Origin: Pseudomonas putida
Lineage (GTDB): Bacteria; Pseudomonadota; Gammaproteobacteria; Pseudomonadales; Pseudomonadaceae
Direction of reading: 5' to 3'
Length of the DNA stretch: 64,000 nt
NCBI RefSeq assembly: GCF_025905425.1
Contig: NZ_CP109603.1
Span: 4,232,501-4,296,500 of the forward strand
Shown: positions 21,201 to 31,098 of the stretch, piece after piece
Layout: every line of letters starts with the position of its first letter
Position numbering within the stretch: the first letter of the stretch is position 1
Position numbers and translations under genes: made by a program
The notes under the pieces: model-generated
Database searches by the model: none
What the model saw: the letters and a program-made list of their open reading frames with translations, nothing else
Told to the model about the DNA's origin: nothing

Positions 21201-22078
21201 AGGGTGGCGGCCTTGCGCTCGGCATAGGCACCTTTAAGCTGGGGAGCATTGAGCCGGACCACCGCTTGTTGCAATTGGCCTTTGCGCCAATCGACCCAGA
21301 ACTCGCCACCCGCACGCAGCGCCTCGGCATGCCACTGGCCTAGCAGGCGCGGCGGCAGCCAGCGTGCCCAATCACTCTGTGGCAGGCTCAGGTAGGCTGC
21401 AACCTCACCGTCGCGCCAGGCTTCGGCCGACGCGCGGCTGCGCAGGTTCAATGCCAGGGGCTGGCCGTCAGGCAGGGTTGCGCGCAGGTCCAGGGCCTGA
21501 CGCGAAGCACCGGCCTGCAGGCCCGCGCTCACATAGGTCAAGGTCAAAGGGTCGCGCTGCCAGGGGTGCAAGGTAACCTGGCTGTCGAAGACATCGATAC
21601 GCCCCAGTTGGCGCAAACGCTGCAACAACTCGGCGGGGTCGAGCGGGGCATCGTCCTTCTTCGGCAGGCCTTCGAGGTTCCAGGCGCCTTGGGCGTCTTC
21701 GCGCAGGATCAGTTGCAAGCCGCCCAGTTGAATACGGGCCAGACGTACCTGGCGGGAGGTCAGGCTGGCCCAGAGGTCCGGCACCAGCTTGACGTCGTCC
21801 AGGCGCAAGGCGGTGGCGCCTTCGCCCACTTGCAGGTCGCGCACGCGCAACACCGGCGCCAGCCCGCTCCAACGCCCCTCCAAAGCACCGACATGCACCG
21901 GCAGGCCCAGCGCCTGCTCGGCCTTGCTTTGGACATCGGCGCGGTATTCGGCCACCAGCGGCACCAGTTGCCGGCCGAGGCTGACATACAGCGCCACCAG
22001 AACCGACAGCAGTGCGCACAAGCCCAACCCCCAGCGGGTCAAGGCGACAAGAACGCGGTTCAGACGTCCCATGGCCAT
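18257..22078 (-). CDS. yhdP: YhdP-family AsmA-like inter-membrane lipid transport protein
   Basis: Very large (1273 aa) inner-membrane-anchored periplasmic protein of the DUF3971/AsmA-like group. In E. coli YhdP works with TamB and YdbH as a hydrophobic bridge that carries phospholipids to the outer membrane. It has one N-terminal membrane helix (about residues 15-35, WGLGLCALLSVLVALYVS), a long beta-rich body, and the AsmA C-terminal block with FNSIGRRLRLDFSDLFDKG. ATGs at 22078 and 22072 are both possible; GGAGG precedes them. It sits downstream of rng, as in related genomes. Confidence 0.92.
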   Translation of the reverse strand: MAMGRLNRVLVALTRWGLGLCALLSVLVALYVSLGRQLVPLVAEYRADVQSKAEQALGLPVHVGALEGRWSGLAPVLRVRDLQVGEGATALRLDDVKLVPDLWASLTSRQVRLARIQLGGLQLILREDAQGAWNLEGLPKKDDAPLDPAELLQRLRQLGRIDVFDSQVTLHPWQRDPLTLTYVSAGLQAGASRQALDLRATLPDGQPLALNLRSRASAEAWRDGEVAAYLSLPQSDWARWLPPRLLGQWHAEALRAGGEFWVDWRKGQLQQAVVRLNAPQLKGAYAERKAATLDNLALAAWFQRNEQGFDVVVDSLAMNIGKTRWESHLQLRQRPGQNPAEERWEVQADRLDLTPLTPVIDALAPLPDNLMAVVDGLKVTGALRNVRLEARPKAEGDQRLQFAANLEKVGFNAYHGAPAAGNVSGSISGDLGHGELRLDTDAFMLHLYPIFAKPWHYLQANARLTWALDKEGFTLVAPYLKVLGEEGKIAGDFLIRLLFEEGREDYMDLRVGLTDGDGRYTAKYLPEVLSPALDEWLRSAIVKGTVDEGYFQYQGSLNHGAAPQARSISLFFKVRDAALDFQPGWPQVQQVDGDVLIEDSGVRIKAHHGLLLDTKVSDVSVDIPHVDGDQHSHLYLDGDFDGSLGDGLKILKEAPIGTGEIFAGWEGEGPLKGKVKLDIPLAHGERPKVEVAFATADARLKVAPPSLELSRLKGDFNFDFDKGLSGKGISLQAFGKPVTAQIVAEGGPGQMQTRINANGQVALKALTDWLQFKQALPASGELPYQLQVNLGSRDNSLSVNSSLKGLAIDLPAPFGKAAADTRDSRFSMNLEGQERRFDASYAGLARFAYAAPADKLAQGRGELLLGAGQAQVPACQGLRVRGRLETLDLAPWQAQMASLGGDDPGGSARQNLQSVDLSIGQLKAFGMDLNQAVVRLARGGPAWDLRLDSKEVIGNARVPDAKAAPMSVRLQTLRLPAADPAQAQAEEGPDPLASFDPRKVPALDLTIDKLYRGDDLFGSASIKLRPTARGVSADDIDLDFKGLRIDGGGGWEGEPGSSSSWYKGRLDGKNLADVLKAWGFAPTVTSRDFRLDVDGRWPGSPAWVGLNRFSGSMDAALRTGQFVEVEGSAQALRVFGLLNFNSIGRRLRLDFSDLFDKGLAYDRVKGLLVASNGVYVTREPITVTGPSSNFELDGTLDLVRDRVDANLQVSLPVTNNLPLAALIVGAPAVGGALFLVDRLIGDRVSRFASVHYRVEGPWKEPRITFVKPFEKSR

Positions 22079-22160
22079 GGCCCTCCAGGTCGTTTATCCA
22101 TGATGGCCCCAAGTACCGGTTTTGCCAGCCCGACCATCCTGTGATGCGTTTTGGAATGCC

Positions 22161-23618
22161 TCAGAGCAGCACCACATCGTATTGTTCCTGCGAGTACATC
22201 GACTCGACCTGGAAGCGAATAGTTCGACCGATGAAGGTTTCAAGCTCCGCCACGTTGCCGGACTCCTCGTCTAGCAGCCGATCGACCACCTTCTGGTTGG
22301 CCAGCACGCGGTAGCCCTCGGCCTGGTAGGCACGGGCCTCGCGGAGGATCTCACGGAAGATTTCGTAGCAGATGGTCTCGGGTGTTTTCAGCTTGCCACG
22401 GCCCTGGCACGCCAGGCAGGGTTCGCACAGCACCTGTTCGAGGCTCTCGCGCGTGCGCTTGCGGGTCATCTGCACCAGGCCCAGCTCGGTGATGCCGATG
22501 ATGTTGGTCTTGGCGTGATCACGTTCGAGCTGTTTTTCCAGGGTGCGCAGCACCTGGCGCTGATGCTCTTCATCTTCCATGTCGATGAAGTCGATGATGA
22601 TGATGCCGCCGATGTTGCGCAGGCGCAGTTGCCGGGCAATGGCGGTGGCGGCCTCAAGGTTGGTCTTGAAGATGGTCTCTTCAAGGTTGCGATGGCCGAC
22701 GAAGGCACCGGTGTTGACGTCGATGGTGGTCATCGCTTCAGCGGGGTCGACCACCAGATAGCCACCGGACTTGAGCGGCACCTTGCGCTCCAGGGCGCGC
22801 TGGATCTCGTCTTCGACACCGTACAGGTCAAAGATCGGCCGCTCGCCTGGGTAATGCTCTAGGCGGTCGGCAATCTCCGGCATCAATTCGCCGACGAACT
22901 GCGTGGTTTTCTGGAACGTTTCCCGCGAGTCGATGCGGATTTTCTCGATCTTCGGATTGACCAGGTCGCGCAGGGTACGCAGGGCCAGCCCGAGGTCTTC
23001 GTAGATCACCGTGGGCGCGCCGCAGCTCTGGATCTGGCTGCCGATCTGCTCCCACAGGCGGCGCAGGTAACGAATGTCTTGCAGGATCTCTTCGGCACGG
23101 GCGCCCTCGGCGGCAGTGCGCAGGATGAAGCCGCCAGCGTCCTTGATGTTCTCGCTGTCCATGCAGCTGCTGACCACCTGTTTGAGGCGGTCACGCTCGG
23201 CTTCGTCTTCGATCTTCAGGGAAATACCCACATGGCTACTGCGCGGCATGTACACCAGGTAGCGCGAAGGGATCGACAGCTGGGTGGTCAGGCGAGCGCC
23301 CTTGGTGCCGATCGGGTCCTTGGTCACCTGCACCACCAGGGCTTGGCCTTCATGCACCAGCGCAGTGATGTTCTCTACCGCCGAGCCTTCACGCTGGGAG
23401 ATCTCCGAGGCATGGATGAACGCGGCCCGTTCCAGGCCGATGTCGACGAACGCCGCCTGCATGCCCGGCAGCACGCGCACCACCTTGCCCTTGTAGATAT
23501 TGCCGACGATGCCACGACGCAGGGTGCGTTCGACGTGCACTTCCTGCAGCACCCCGTTTTCCACCACCGCCACACGTGACTCCATCGGGGTGATGTTGAT
23601 CAGGATCTCTTCACTCAT
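22161..23618 (-). CDS. rng: RNase G
   Basis: Single-strand endoribonuclease that matures the 5' end of 16S rRNA and degrades some mRNAs. The 485-aa protein has an S1 domain at the N-terminus (VGNIYKGKVVRVLPGMQAAF region, residues 37-60), the RNase E/G core with DVNTGAFVGHRN and IIIDFIDMEDEEHQ (Mg-binding aspartates) and the zinc-link cysteines CEPCLACQGRG. It lacks the long C-terminal scaffold of RNase E, which marks it as RNase G. It lies between maf and yhdP. Confidence 0.96.
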   Translation of the reverse strand: MSEEILINITPMESRVAVVENGVLQEVHVERTLRRGIVGNIYKGKVVRVLPGMQAAFVDIGLERAAFIHASEISQREGSAVENITALVHEGQALVVQVTKDPIGTKGARLTTQLSIPSRYLVYMPRSSHVGISLKIEDEAERDRLKQVVSSCMDSENIKDAGGFILRTAAEGARAEEILQDIRYLRRLWEQIGSQIQSCGAPTVIYEDLGLALRTLRDLVNPKIEKIRIDSRETFQKTTQFVGELMPEIADRLEHYPGERPIFDLYGVEDEIQRALERKVPLKSGGYLVVDPAEAMTTIDVNTGAFVGHRNLEETIFKTNLEAATAIARQLRLRNIGGIIIIDFIDMEDEEHQRQVLRTLEKQLERDHAKTNIIGITELGLVQMTRKRTRESLEQVLCEPCLACQGRGKLKTPETICYEIFREILREARAYQAEGYRVLANQKVVDRLLDEESGNVAELETFIGRTIRFQVESMYSQEQYDVVLL

Positions 23619-23672
23619 GGCAGGCTCTCGTCAAAGGTCTTGGATAATGATGGATCGCGCAGGCAGCGCTGG

Positions 23673-24284
23673 CTACCGCTGCTTTGTTACCTCTGGAGAA
23701 CACGCGGGCAGTTGCCAGCAGGCGATGCCGAACGCAGCGAGCAGTTCGGCGGTTTCGCTCAGCGGCAAACCGACCACGGCGGAGTAACTGCCTGTCAGGC
23801 CGGTGACAAACACCGCGCCCAACCCCTGGATCGCATAGCCACCGGCTTTGTCCGCAGGTTCGCCGCTGGCCCAGTAGCGTGCTGCTTCATCGGCACTGAT
23901 GGCGCGAAAGCGCACGCTGCTGGAGACGCACAGGCTTTGCGTACGCACGCCGTCGCTCAGGGCGACAGCGGTCAGCACCTGATGCTCGCGGCCAGACAGC
24001 TCAGCCAGCATGGCCAAGGCATGTTCGCGGTTTTCCGGTTTTCCGAGAATACGACCATCGAGGACCACCGCCGTGTCTGCGCCAAGCACCACAGCCGGGC
24101 CCTGGAGGCCGGCAAGGCCAGCCTGCGCCTTGGCCCGGGCAAGGCGCTCGACATAGGCTTGAGCGCCTTCAGCGGCGAGCGGCGTTTCATCAATGGGGGC
24201 GCTGAGCGTGGTGAACGGTACGCCGATCTGGGTCAGCAATTCACGACGACGTGGCGAGCCAGAGGCCAGGTAAAGCGGGTTCAT
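23673..24284 (-). CDS. maf: Maf-family nucleotide pyrophosphatase (YhdE type)
   Basis: Hydrolyses non-canonical or modified nucleoside triphosphates (dTTP/UTP and methylated forms in the YhdE subgroup). The 203-aa protein begins with the family motif [12 protein letters not shown] and contains [15 protein letters not shown] and the [10 protein letters not shown] block. It is 33 nt from mreD and 54 nt from rng, in the usual mreBCD-maf-rng cluster. Confidence 0.94.
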   Translation of the reverse strand: MNPLYLASGSPRRRELLTQIGVPFTTLSAPIDETPLAAEGAQAYVERLARAKAQAGLAGLQGPAVVLGADTAVVLDGRILGKPENREHALAMLAELSGREHQVLTAVALSDGVRTQSLCVSSSVRFRAISADEAARYWASGEPADKAGGYAIQGLGAVFVTGLTGSYSAVVGLPLSETAELLAAFGIACWQLPACSPEVTKQR

Positions 24285-24317
24285 GTAGACATCTCCCTGT
24301 CAGTCGCGGCAACGCCG

Positions 24318-24809
24318 TCAATTTATATGCAAGCGTCGGCGCAGGTCGCGCAGGGCAAAACTGATCCATGGCCAGAGCAAGGCGCTGATAACCGCCGACC
24401 ACACCAGCGCCAGGGTCGGCAGGCGGTTGCCGGTCAGCGCGCTGAGCCACAGCTGGATCAACTGGGCAATGCCGAAGATCACCAAGATCACCAGGCTCTG
24501 CTGCCACATGGGGAACATGCGCAGGCGCTGCTGCAGGGACAACACCAGGAAGGTGATCAAGGTCAGGATCAACGCATTCTGCCCGAGCAACGTGCCATAC
24601 AGCACATCCTCGGCCAGCCCCAGCACGAAGGCCGTGGTCATGCCGACCTTGCTCGGCACCGCGAGCGTCCAGAACGACACCAGCAACGCCAGCCACATGG
24701 GCCGGAACACTTCCATGAACTGGGGCATCGGCGAGACGCTGAGCAACAGGCCAATGGCGAAAGTCAGCCAGATGACCCAGCCGTTGTTGCGGCGTGATGC
24801 AGCCATCAT
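24318..24809 (-). CDS. mreD: MreD, rod-shape-determining membrane protein
   Basis: Integral membrane part of the elongasome that links MreB filaments to peptidoglycan synthesis. The 163-aa protein has about five hydrophobic segments (for example VIWLTFAIGLLLSVSP and ALILTLITFLVLSLQQRLR). Its ATG overlaps the mreC stop by 4 bases. Position after mreC and length are typical. Confidence 0.93.
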   Translation of the reverse strand: MMAASRRNNGWVIWLTFAIGLLLSVSPMPQFMEVFRPMWLALLVSFWTLAVPSKVGMTTAFVLGLAEDVLYGTLLGQNALILTLITFLVLSLQQRLRMFPMWQQSLVILVIFGIAQLIQLWLSALTGNRLPTLALVWSAVISALLWPWISFALRDLRRRLHIN

Positions 24810-25849
24810 TGCCTCCGGGGTTGGGCGGGCACTGCCGCCGGTACAACGGGTGCCGCTGGCGCTACAGGTGCAGCAGCGGGCGGCGTGGCAGGGGCGACAG
24901 AGGCAGGTGCCGTGGCAGCTGGGACGCCTGGCACGCCATTGGCGCCAGGCTGAGCAGCGATCGACGTGCCCTTGCGATCGGCCTCTTCCTGCGCAATCGC
25001 AGCGTCCGTGGCGCGCTGCTCCGGGCTGCGCCGGTCACTGAACACCAGCAGCATGTAGCGGCTGCGGTTGAGTGCGGCAGTGGGGATGGCGCGGACAATG
25101 GCAAACGGCTGGCCGGAGTCGTGAATCACTTCGTTGACCGTGGCCACCGGGTAACCGGCCGGGAAGCGCTGGCCCATGCCGGAGCTGACCAGCAGGTCGC
25201 CTTCTTTGATGTCGGCGGTGTCGGCCACATGGCGCAGCTCCAGGCGCTCCGGATTACCGGTACCGCTGGCGATGGCGCGCAGGCCGTTGCGGTTGACCTG
25301 CACCGGAATGCTGTGGGTGGTGTCGGTCAGCAACAATACCCGCGAGGTGTAGGGCATCAATTCGACCACCTGGCCCATCAGGCCACGGGCATCGAGCACC
25401 GGCTGGCCAAGGAACACGCCATCGCGCTCACCCTTGTTGATCAGGATGCGGTGGGTGAACGGGTTGGGGTCGACGCCGATCAGCTCGGCCACTTCGACCT
25501 TCTCGTTGACCAGGGCCGAAGAATTGAGCAACTCACGCAAGCGCACGTTCTGCTCGGTCAGGGCCGCCAGCTTCTGCAGGCGCCCCTGCAACAGCAGGGC
25601 CTCGGTCTTGAGCTTCTCGTTTTCAGCGATCAGTTCGGTACGGCTGCCGAACTGGCCGGCCACACCTTGCCACATGCGCTGTGGCAGGTCGGTGATCCAG
25701 TACGACTCCATCAGCACCATGCCCATCTGGCTGCGCACGGGCTTGAGCATGTCAAAGCGCGCGTCGACCACCATCAGCGCGACCGACAGCACTACCAATA
25801 CGAGCAGGCGAACGCCCAGCGAAGGGCCCTTGGAGAAAAGCGGTTTAAT
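24806..25849 (-). CDS. mreC: MreC, rod-shape-determining periplasmic protein, probable ATT start
   Basis: Bitopic elongasome protein that activates PBP2. The frame from 25849 encodes 347 aa beginning (M)KPLFSKGPSLGVRLLVLV-like sequence, with the membrane anchor at residues 13-28, a coiled coil (ENEKLKTEALLLQGRLQKL) and the MreC beta domain; the last 70 residues are a Pro/Ala-rich tail. Between the preceding in-frame TGA and this point there is no ATG, GTG or TTG. The codon at 25849-25847 is ATT, with GAGGAA 6 nt before it. The first canonical alternative is a TTG at 25798, which would cut into the membrane anchor and has no ribosome site. A lesion of an ancestral ATG is the other explanation. 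Confidence 0.88.
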   Translation of the reverse strand: MKPLFSKGPSLGVRLLVLVVLSVALMVVDARFDMLKPVRSQMGMVLMESYWITDLPQRMWQGVAGQFGSRTELIAENEKLKTEALLLQGRLQKLAALTEQNVRLRELLNSSALVNEKVEVAELIGVDPNPFTHRILINKGERDGVFLGQPVLDARGLMGQVVELMPYTSRVLLLTDTTHSIPVQVNRNGLRAIASGTGNPERLELRHVADTADIKEGDLLVSSGMGQRFPAGYPVATVNEVIHDSGQPFAIVRAIPTAALNRSRYMLLVFSDRRSPEQRATDAAIAQEEADRKGTSIAAQPGANGVPGVPAATAPASVAPATPPAAAPVAPAAPVVPAAVPAQPRRQ

Positions 25850-25956
25850 GGGCCGTTCCTCGTGGACGACTCAGGAGGTCATTGGACATGGGACAACGCA
25901 CCAGCCTGGTTGCGGGTTGACGGAAACGACGCCCGAACGGACGCCAGCCCAGCGCA

Positions 25957-25985
25957 TACAGGTAGCACTGCGCGTGCTACCTGTA
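25957..25985 (-). other. Intercistronic hairpin between mreB and mreC
   Basis: TACAGGTAGCAC and GTGCTACCTGTA form a perfect 12-bp stem with a 5-nt loop. It begins 27 nt after the mreB stop. No T-run follows, so it looks like an attenuator, processing site or mRNA-stabilising structure rather than a full terminator. Confidence 0.75.
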
Positions 25986-26011
25986 AACCGGGCGCTCAGA
26001 TGCAGCGGGTA

Positions 26012-27208
<1,197 letters not shown>

Positions 27209-27254
27209 TCATCACGGACCCTAATTCCGTTCTTTGTTTCCCTTGGAGATCCCC

Positions 27255-27542
27255 ATGGCGCTTGAACGCTGCGACGTGGAAAAGATCGCCCATCTGGCCC
27301 GTCTGGGGCTGAATGATGGCGAACTGCCACGTATTACCGATGCACTGAACAGCATTCTCGGGCTGGTCGACCAGATGCAAGCGGTCGACACCACGGGCAT
27401 CGAGCCCCTGGCCCACCCCCTGGAGGCCAGCCAGCGACTGCGTCCTGACCAGGTCACCGAACGCAACCAGCGCGAGGCCTATCAGGCCATCGCACCCTCG
27501 ACCGAAAGCGGTCTGTACCTGGTTCCCAAAGTCATCGAGTAA
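27255..27542 (+). CDS. gatC: GatC, Asp/Glu-tRNA amidotransferase subunit C
   Basis: Small clamp subunit of GatCAB, which amidates Asp-tRNA(Asn) or Glu-tRNA(Gln). The 95-aa protein has the family pattern [12 protein letters not shown] and the C-terminal [11 protein letters not shown] that inserts between GatA and GatB. ATG at 27255 ([10 protein letters not shown]) follows TTGGAG by 6 nt; an upstream in-frame ATG at 27234 lacks one. It is first in gatCAB. Confidence 0.95.
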   Translation: MALERCDVEKIAHLARLGLNDGELPRITDALNSILGLVDQMQAVDTTGIEPLAHPLEASQRLRPDQVTERNQREAYQAIAPSTESGLYLVPKVIE

Positions 27543-27557
27543 GGGATAGAGCCTGCC

Positions 27558-29009
27558 ATGCATCAATTGACCCTGGCCGAGATCGCCCGCGGACTCGCCG
27601 ACAAGTCGTTTTCCTCCGAAGAGCTGACCGGCGCCCTGCTGGCGCGCATCAAACAGCTCGACCCACAAATCAACAGCTTCATCAGCGTCACCGAGGAGCT
27701 GGCCCTAAGCCAGGCCCGTGCCGCTGACGCCCGTCGCGCCGCAGGCGAGAGCGGTGCACTGCTGGGCGCCCCCATCGCCCACAAAGACCTGTTCTGCACC
27801 AACGGCGTACGCACCAGCTGCGGCTCGAAGATGCTCGACAACTTCAAGGCGCCGTATGACGCCACCGTGGTCGCCAAGCTGGCCGAAGCCGGCATGGTCA
27901 CCCTGGGCAAGACCAACATGGACGAATTCGCCATGGGTTCGGCCAACGAATCCAGCCACTATGGCCCGGTGAAGAACCCGTGGAACCTCGAGCACGTCCC
28001 TGGCGGCTCGTCGGGTGGCTCGGCTGCGGCAGTCGCCGGTCGCCTGCTGCCGGCCGCCACCGGCACCGACACTGGCGGCTCGATCCGACAGCCGGCAGCG
28101 CTGACCAACCTCACCGGCCTAAAACCGACGTACGGTCGTGTTTCGCGCTGGGGCATGATCGCTTACGCCTCCAGCCTCGACCAGGGCGGCCCCCTGGCCC
28201 GCACCGCTGAAGACTGCGCGCTGCTGCTGCAAGGCATGGCCGGTTTCGACGCCAAGGACTCCACCAGCATCGAAGAGCCGGTGCCGGACTACAGCGCCAA
28301 CCTCAACGCCTCGCTGCAAGGTCTGCGCATCGGCCTGCCGAAGGAATACTTCGGCGCCGGCCTCGACCCACGCATCGCTGAGCGGGTGCAAGCCAGCGTC
28401 AAGGAGCTGGAAAAGCTCGGCGCCGTGGTCAAGGAAATCAGCCTGCCGAACATGCAGCACGCCATCCCGGCGTACTACGTGATCGCGCCGGCTGAAGCCT
28501 CCTCCAACCTGTCGCGTTTCGACGGCGTGCGCTTTGGCTACCGCTGCGAAGACCCGAAAGACCTGACCGACCTGTACAAGCGTTCCCGTGGCGAAGGCTT
28601 CGGCGCCGAAGTGCAGCGCCGCATCATGGTCGGCACCTACGCCCTGTCGGCCGGCTACTACGACGCCTACTACGTGAAGGCGCAGCAGATCCGCCGCCTG
28701 ATCAAAAACGACTTCATGGCCGCCTTCGAAGGCGTCGACCTGATCCTCGGCCCGACCACGCCTAACCCGGCCTGGAAGCTTGGTGCCAAGAGCAGCGACC
28801 CAGTCGCCGCCTACCTTGAAGACGTGTACACCATCACCGCCAACCTGGCGGGCCTGCCGGGCCTGTCGATGCCTGCTGGCTTTGTCGATGGCCTGCCGGT
28901 CGGCGTGCAGCTGCTGGCGCCATACTTCCAGGAAGGCCGCCTGCTCAACGTCGCGCACCGCTACCAGCAAGTGACCGACTGGCACACCCGTGCCCCCAAC
29001 GGCTTCTGA
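27558..29009 (+). CDS. gatA: GatA, Asp/Glu-tRNA amidotransferase amidase subunit
   Basis: Releases ammonia from glutamine for tRNA amidation. The 483-aa amidase-signature protein has the Ser-cisSer-Lys triad: Lys76 (PIAHKDLFC), Ser151 ([12 protein letters not shown]) and nucleophile Ser175 ([10 protein letters not shown]). It lies 15 nt after gatC and 11 nt before gatB. Confidence 0.97.
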   Translation: MHQLTLAEIARGLADKSFSSEELTGALLARIKQLDPQINSFISVTEELALSQARAADARRAAGESGALLGAPIAHKDLFCTNGVRTSCGSKMLDNFKAPYDATVVAKLAEAGMVTLGKTNMDEFAMGSANESSHYGPVKNPWNLEHVPGGSSGGSAAAVAGRLLPAATGTDTGGSIRQPAALTNLTGLKPTYGRVSRWGMIAYASSLDQGGPLARTAEDCALLLQGMAGFDAKDSTSIEEPVPDYSANLNASLQGLRIGLPKEYFGAGLDPRIAERVQASVKELEKLGAVVKEISLPNMQHAIPAYYVIAPAEASSNLSRFDGVRFGYRCEDPKDLTDLYKRSRGEGFGAEVQRRIMVGTYALSAGYYDAYYVKAQQIRRLIKNDFMAAFEGVDLILGPTTPNPAWKLGAKSSDPVAAYLEDVYTITANLAGLPGLSMPAGFVDGLPVGVQLLAPYFQEGRLLNVAHRYQQVTDWHTRAPNGF

Positions 29010-29020
29010 GGAGTTCACAC

Positions 29021-30466
29021 ATGCAATGGGAAGTTGTGATCGGGCTGGAAATTCATACTCAGCTCGCCACCCAGTCGAAGATCTTCTCCGGCAGCGCCAC
29101 CACCTTCGGCTCCGAGCCGAACACCCAGGCCAGCCTGGTTGATCTGGGCATGCCCGGTGTACTGCCGGTGCTGAACCAGGAAGCCGTGCGCATGGCCTGC
29201 ATGTTCGGCCTGGCGATCGATGCCGAGATCGGCAAGCGCAACGTGTTCGCGCGCAAGAACTACTTCTACCCCGACCTGCCCAAGGGCTACCAGATCAGCC
29301 AGATGGAGTTGCCGATCGTCGGCAAGGGCCACCTGGACATCGCCCTGGAAGACGGCACCATCAAGCGCATCGGGGTAACCCGTGCGCACTTGGAAGAAGA
29401 CGCCGGCAAGAGCCTGCACGAAGACTTCAGCGGCTCCACCGGCATCGACCTGAACCGTGCCGGCACGCCACTGCTGGAAATCGTCTCCGAGCCGGACATG
29501 CGCAGCGCCAAGGAGGCCGTGGCCTACGTCAAGGCCATCCACGCCCTGGTGCGCTACCTGGGCATCTGCGACGGCAACATGGCCGAAGGTTCGCTGCGTT
29601 GCGACTGCAACGTGTCGATCCGGCCCAAAGGCCAAACCGAGTTCGGTACCCGCTGCGAGATCAAGAACGTCAACTCGTTCCGCTTCATCGAACGTGCGAT
29701 CAACAGCGAGATCCAGCGCCAGATCGACCTGATCGAGGACGGCGGCAAGGTCATCCAGGAAACCCGCCTGTACGACCCGAACAAGGACGAGACCCGTTCC
29801 ATGCGCAGCAAGGAGGAAGCCAACGACTACCGTTACTTCCCCGACCCGGACCTGCTGCCGGTGGTCATCGAGGACAGCTTCCTCGAAACCATCCGCGCCG
29901 GCCTGCCGGAGCTGCCGCCACAGAAGGTCGAACGCTTCCAGAGCCAGTACGGCCTGTCGGCCTACGACGCCAACGTGCTGGCCTCCAGCCGCGAACAGGC
30001 GAACTACTTCGAAGAAGTGGTGAAAATCGGTGGCGATGCCAAGCTGGCAGCCAACTGGGTCATGGTCGAGCTGGGCAGCCTGCTGAACAAGCTGGGCATC
30101 GAGATCGACCAGGCGCCGGTGAGCGCAGAGCAGCTTGGTGGCATGTTGCTGCGTATTCGCGACAACACCATCAGTGGCAAGATTGCCAAGACCGTGTTCG
30201 AGGCCATGGCCGCCGGTGAAGGCGATGCCGACAGCATCATCGAGAGCAAAGGCCTGAAACAGGTTACCGATACCGGTGCAATCGAGAAGATGCTCGACGA
30301 GATGCTGGCAGCCAACGCCGAGCAGGTCGAACAGTACCGCGCCGCCGACGAGGCCAAGCGCGGCAAGATGTTTGGCTTCTTTGTCGGCCAGGCGATGAAG
30401 GCGTCGAAGGGCAAGGCCAACCCTGGGCAAGTGAACCAATTGCTCAAGGCCAAGCTCGAAGGTTGA
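29021..30466 (+). CDS. gatB: GatB, Asp/Glu-tRNA amidotransferase subunit B
   Basis: Activates the misacylated aminoacyl-tRNA and transfers ammonia to it. The 481-aa protein starts with the GatB core ([13 protein letters not shown]), has the MEEDAGK-type motif as [11 protein letters not shown] and the [12 protein letters not shown] block, and ends in the YqeY tRNA-binding tail ([11 protein letters not shown]). GGAGTT lies before its ATG. A REP cluster follows its stop. Confidence 0.97.
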   Translation: MQWEVVIGLEIHTQLATQSKIFSGSATTFGSEPNTQASLVDLGMPGVLPVLNQEAVRMACMFGLAIDAEIGKRNVFARKNYFYPDLPKGYQISQMELPIVGKGHLDIALEDGTIKRIGVTRAHLEEDAGKSLHEDFSGSTGIDLNRAGTPLLEIVSEPDMRSAKEAVAYVKAIHALVRYLGICDGNMAEGSLRCDCNVSIRPKGQTEFGTRCEIKNVNSFRFIERAINSEIQRQIDLIEDGGKVIQETRLYDPNKDETRSMRSKEEANDYRYFPDPDLLPVVIEDSFLETIRAGLPELPPQKVERFQSQYGLSAYDANVLASSREQANYFEEVVKIGGDAKLAANWVMVELGSLLNKLGIEIDQAPVSAEQLGGMLLRIRDNTISGKIAKTVFEAMAAGEGDADSIIESKGLKQVTDTGAIEKMLDEMLAANAEQVEQYRAADEAKRGKMFGFFVGQAMKASKGKANPGQVNQLLKAKLEG

Positions 30467-30475
30467 GCTGAAAAA

Positions 30476-30690
30476 TGCGGCGAGGGCTGCGCCCTCGTTC
30501 GCGGGGCAAGCCCGCTCCCACAGGTATTCCACAGCTTCAAAGCCAGTGAAATACCTGTGGGAGCGGGCTTGCCCCGCGAAGGGCCGCACAGCGGCCCCAA
30601 TGGCAGCTATTCCACAGCTTCAAAGCCAGTGAAATACCTGTGGGAGCGGGCTTGCCCCGCGAAGGGCCGCGCAGCGGCCCCAATGGCAGC
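30476..30690. repeat. REP cluster with an 83-bp tandem duplication
   Basis: A forward REP (core 30509-30522) is followed by two inverted REPs (cores 30556-30569 and 30639-30652). The two inverted ones lie in a direct 83-bp repeat, 30525-30607 and 30608-30690, that differs at one base. It fills the gatB to rlpA gap and ends 15 nt before the rlpA-like start codon. Confidence 0.93.
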
Positions 30691-30705
30691 ACCGGAGCAT
30701 CAGAC

Positions 30706-31080
30706 TTGCTAAAACGATCCCTCAGCACCCTCGCTCTTTTCTCCCTGCTGGCCGGCTGTGCCAGCCACGATATCGACCCCCGCGGTTACGACAAGACCGG
30801 CACCGCGTCCTATTACGGCTCCCGTCACCACGGCAAACGCACCGCCAGTGGCGAGCCCTTCAACCAGCACGGCCTTACCGCCGCCCACCGCAGCCTGCCG
30901 TTCGGCAGCCGCGTGCTGGTCACCAACCTCGCCAACCAACGCAGCGTGGTGGTGCGCATCAACGACCGCGGCCCGCACACACGTGGCCGACTGATCGACC
31001 TGTCACGCGCTGCAGCAGAAAAAATCGGCATGCTCCGTAGCGGAACGGCGCGCGTCCGGGTACAAGGTCTGAGCGACTGA
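30706..31080 (+). CDS. RlpA-like septal ring lipoprotein (short)
   Basis: Lipoprotein with a double-psi beta-barrel like RlpA, a lytic transglycosylase acting on peptidoglycan that lacks stem peptides. Starting at TTG 30706 (GGAG 8 nt upstream), the 124-aa product has a lipoprotein signal ([18 protein letters not shown], lipobox LAGC at residues 15-18) and one DPBB domain ([36 protein letters not shown] with the catalytic-type Asp). It lacks the SPOR domain of full RlpA, so septal targeting is uncertain. The CaCA antiporter follows 18 nt later. Confidence 0.85.
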   Translation: MLKRSLSTLALFSLLAGCASHDIDPRGYDKTGTASYYGSRHHGKRTASGEPFNQHGLTAAHRSLPFGSRVLVTNLANQRSVVVRINDRGPHTRGRLIDLSRAAAEKIGMLRSGTARVRVQGLSD

Positions 31081-31098
31081 CCGACTGGAGCCCCGACC

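Noticed and set aside
19340..21343. 667-codon open frame on the plus strand opposite yhdP
   Set aside because: It mirrors the high-GC yhdP coding strand, is low in sequence logic (His/Gln/Leu-rich), lacks a ribosome site and has no family motif.
30476..30690. CRISPR-like look of the repeats between gatB and the rlpA-like gene
   Set aside because: Units are REP elements in both orientations with an 83-bp tandem copy; no regular repeat-spacer pattern and no cas genes.
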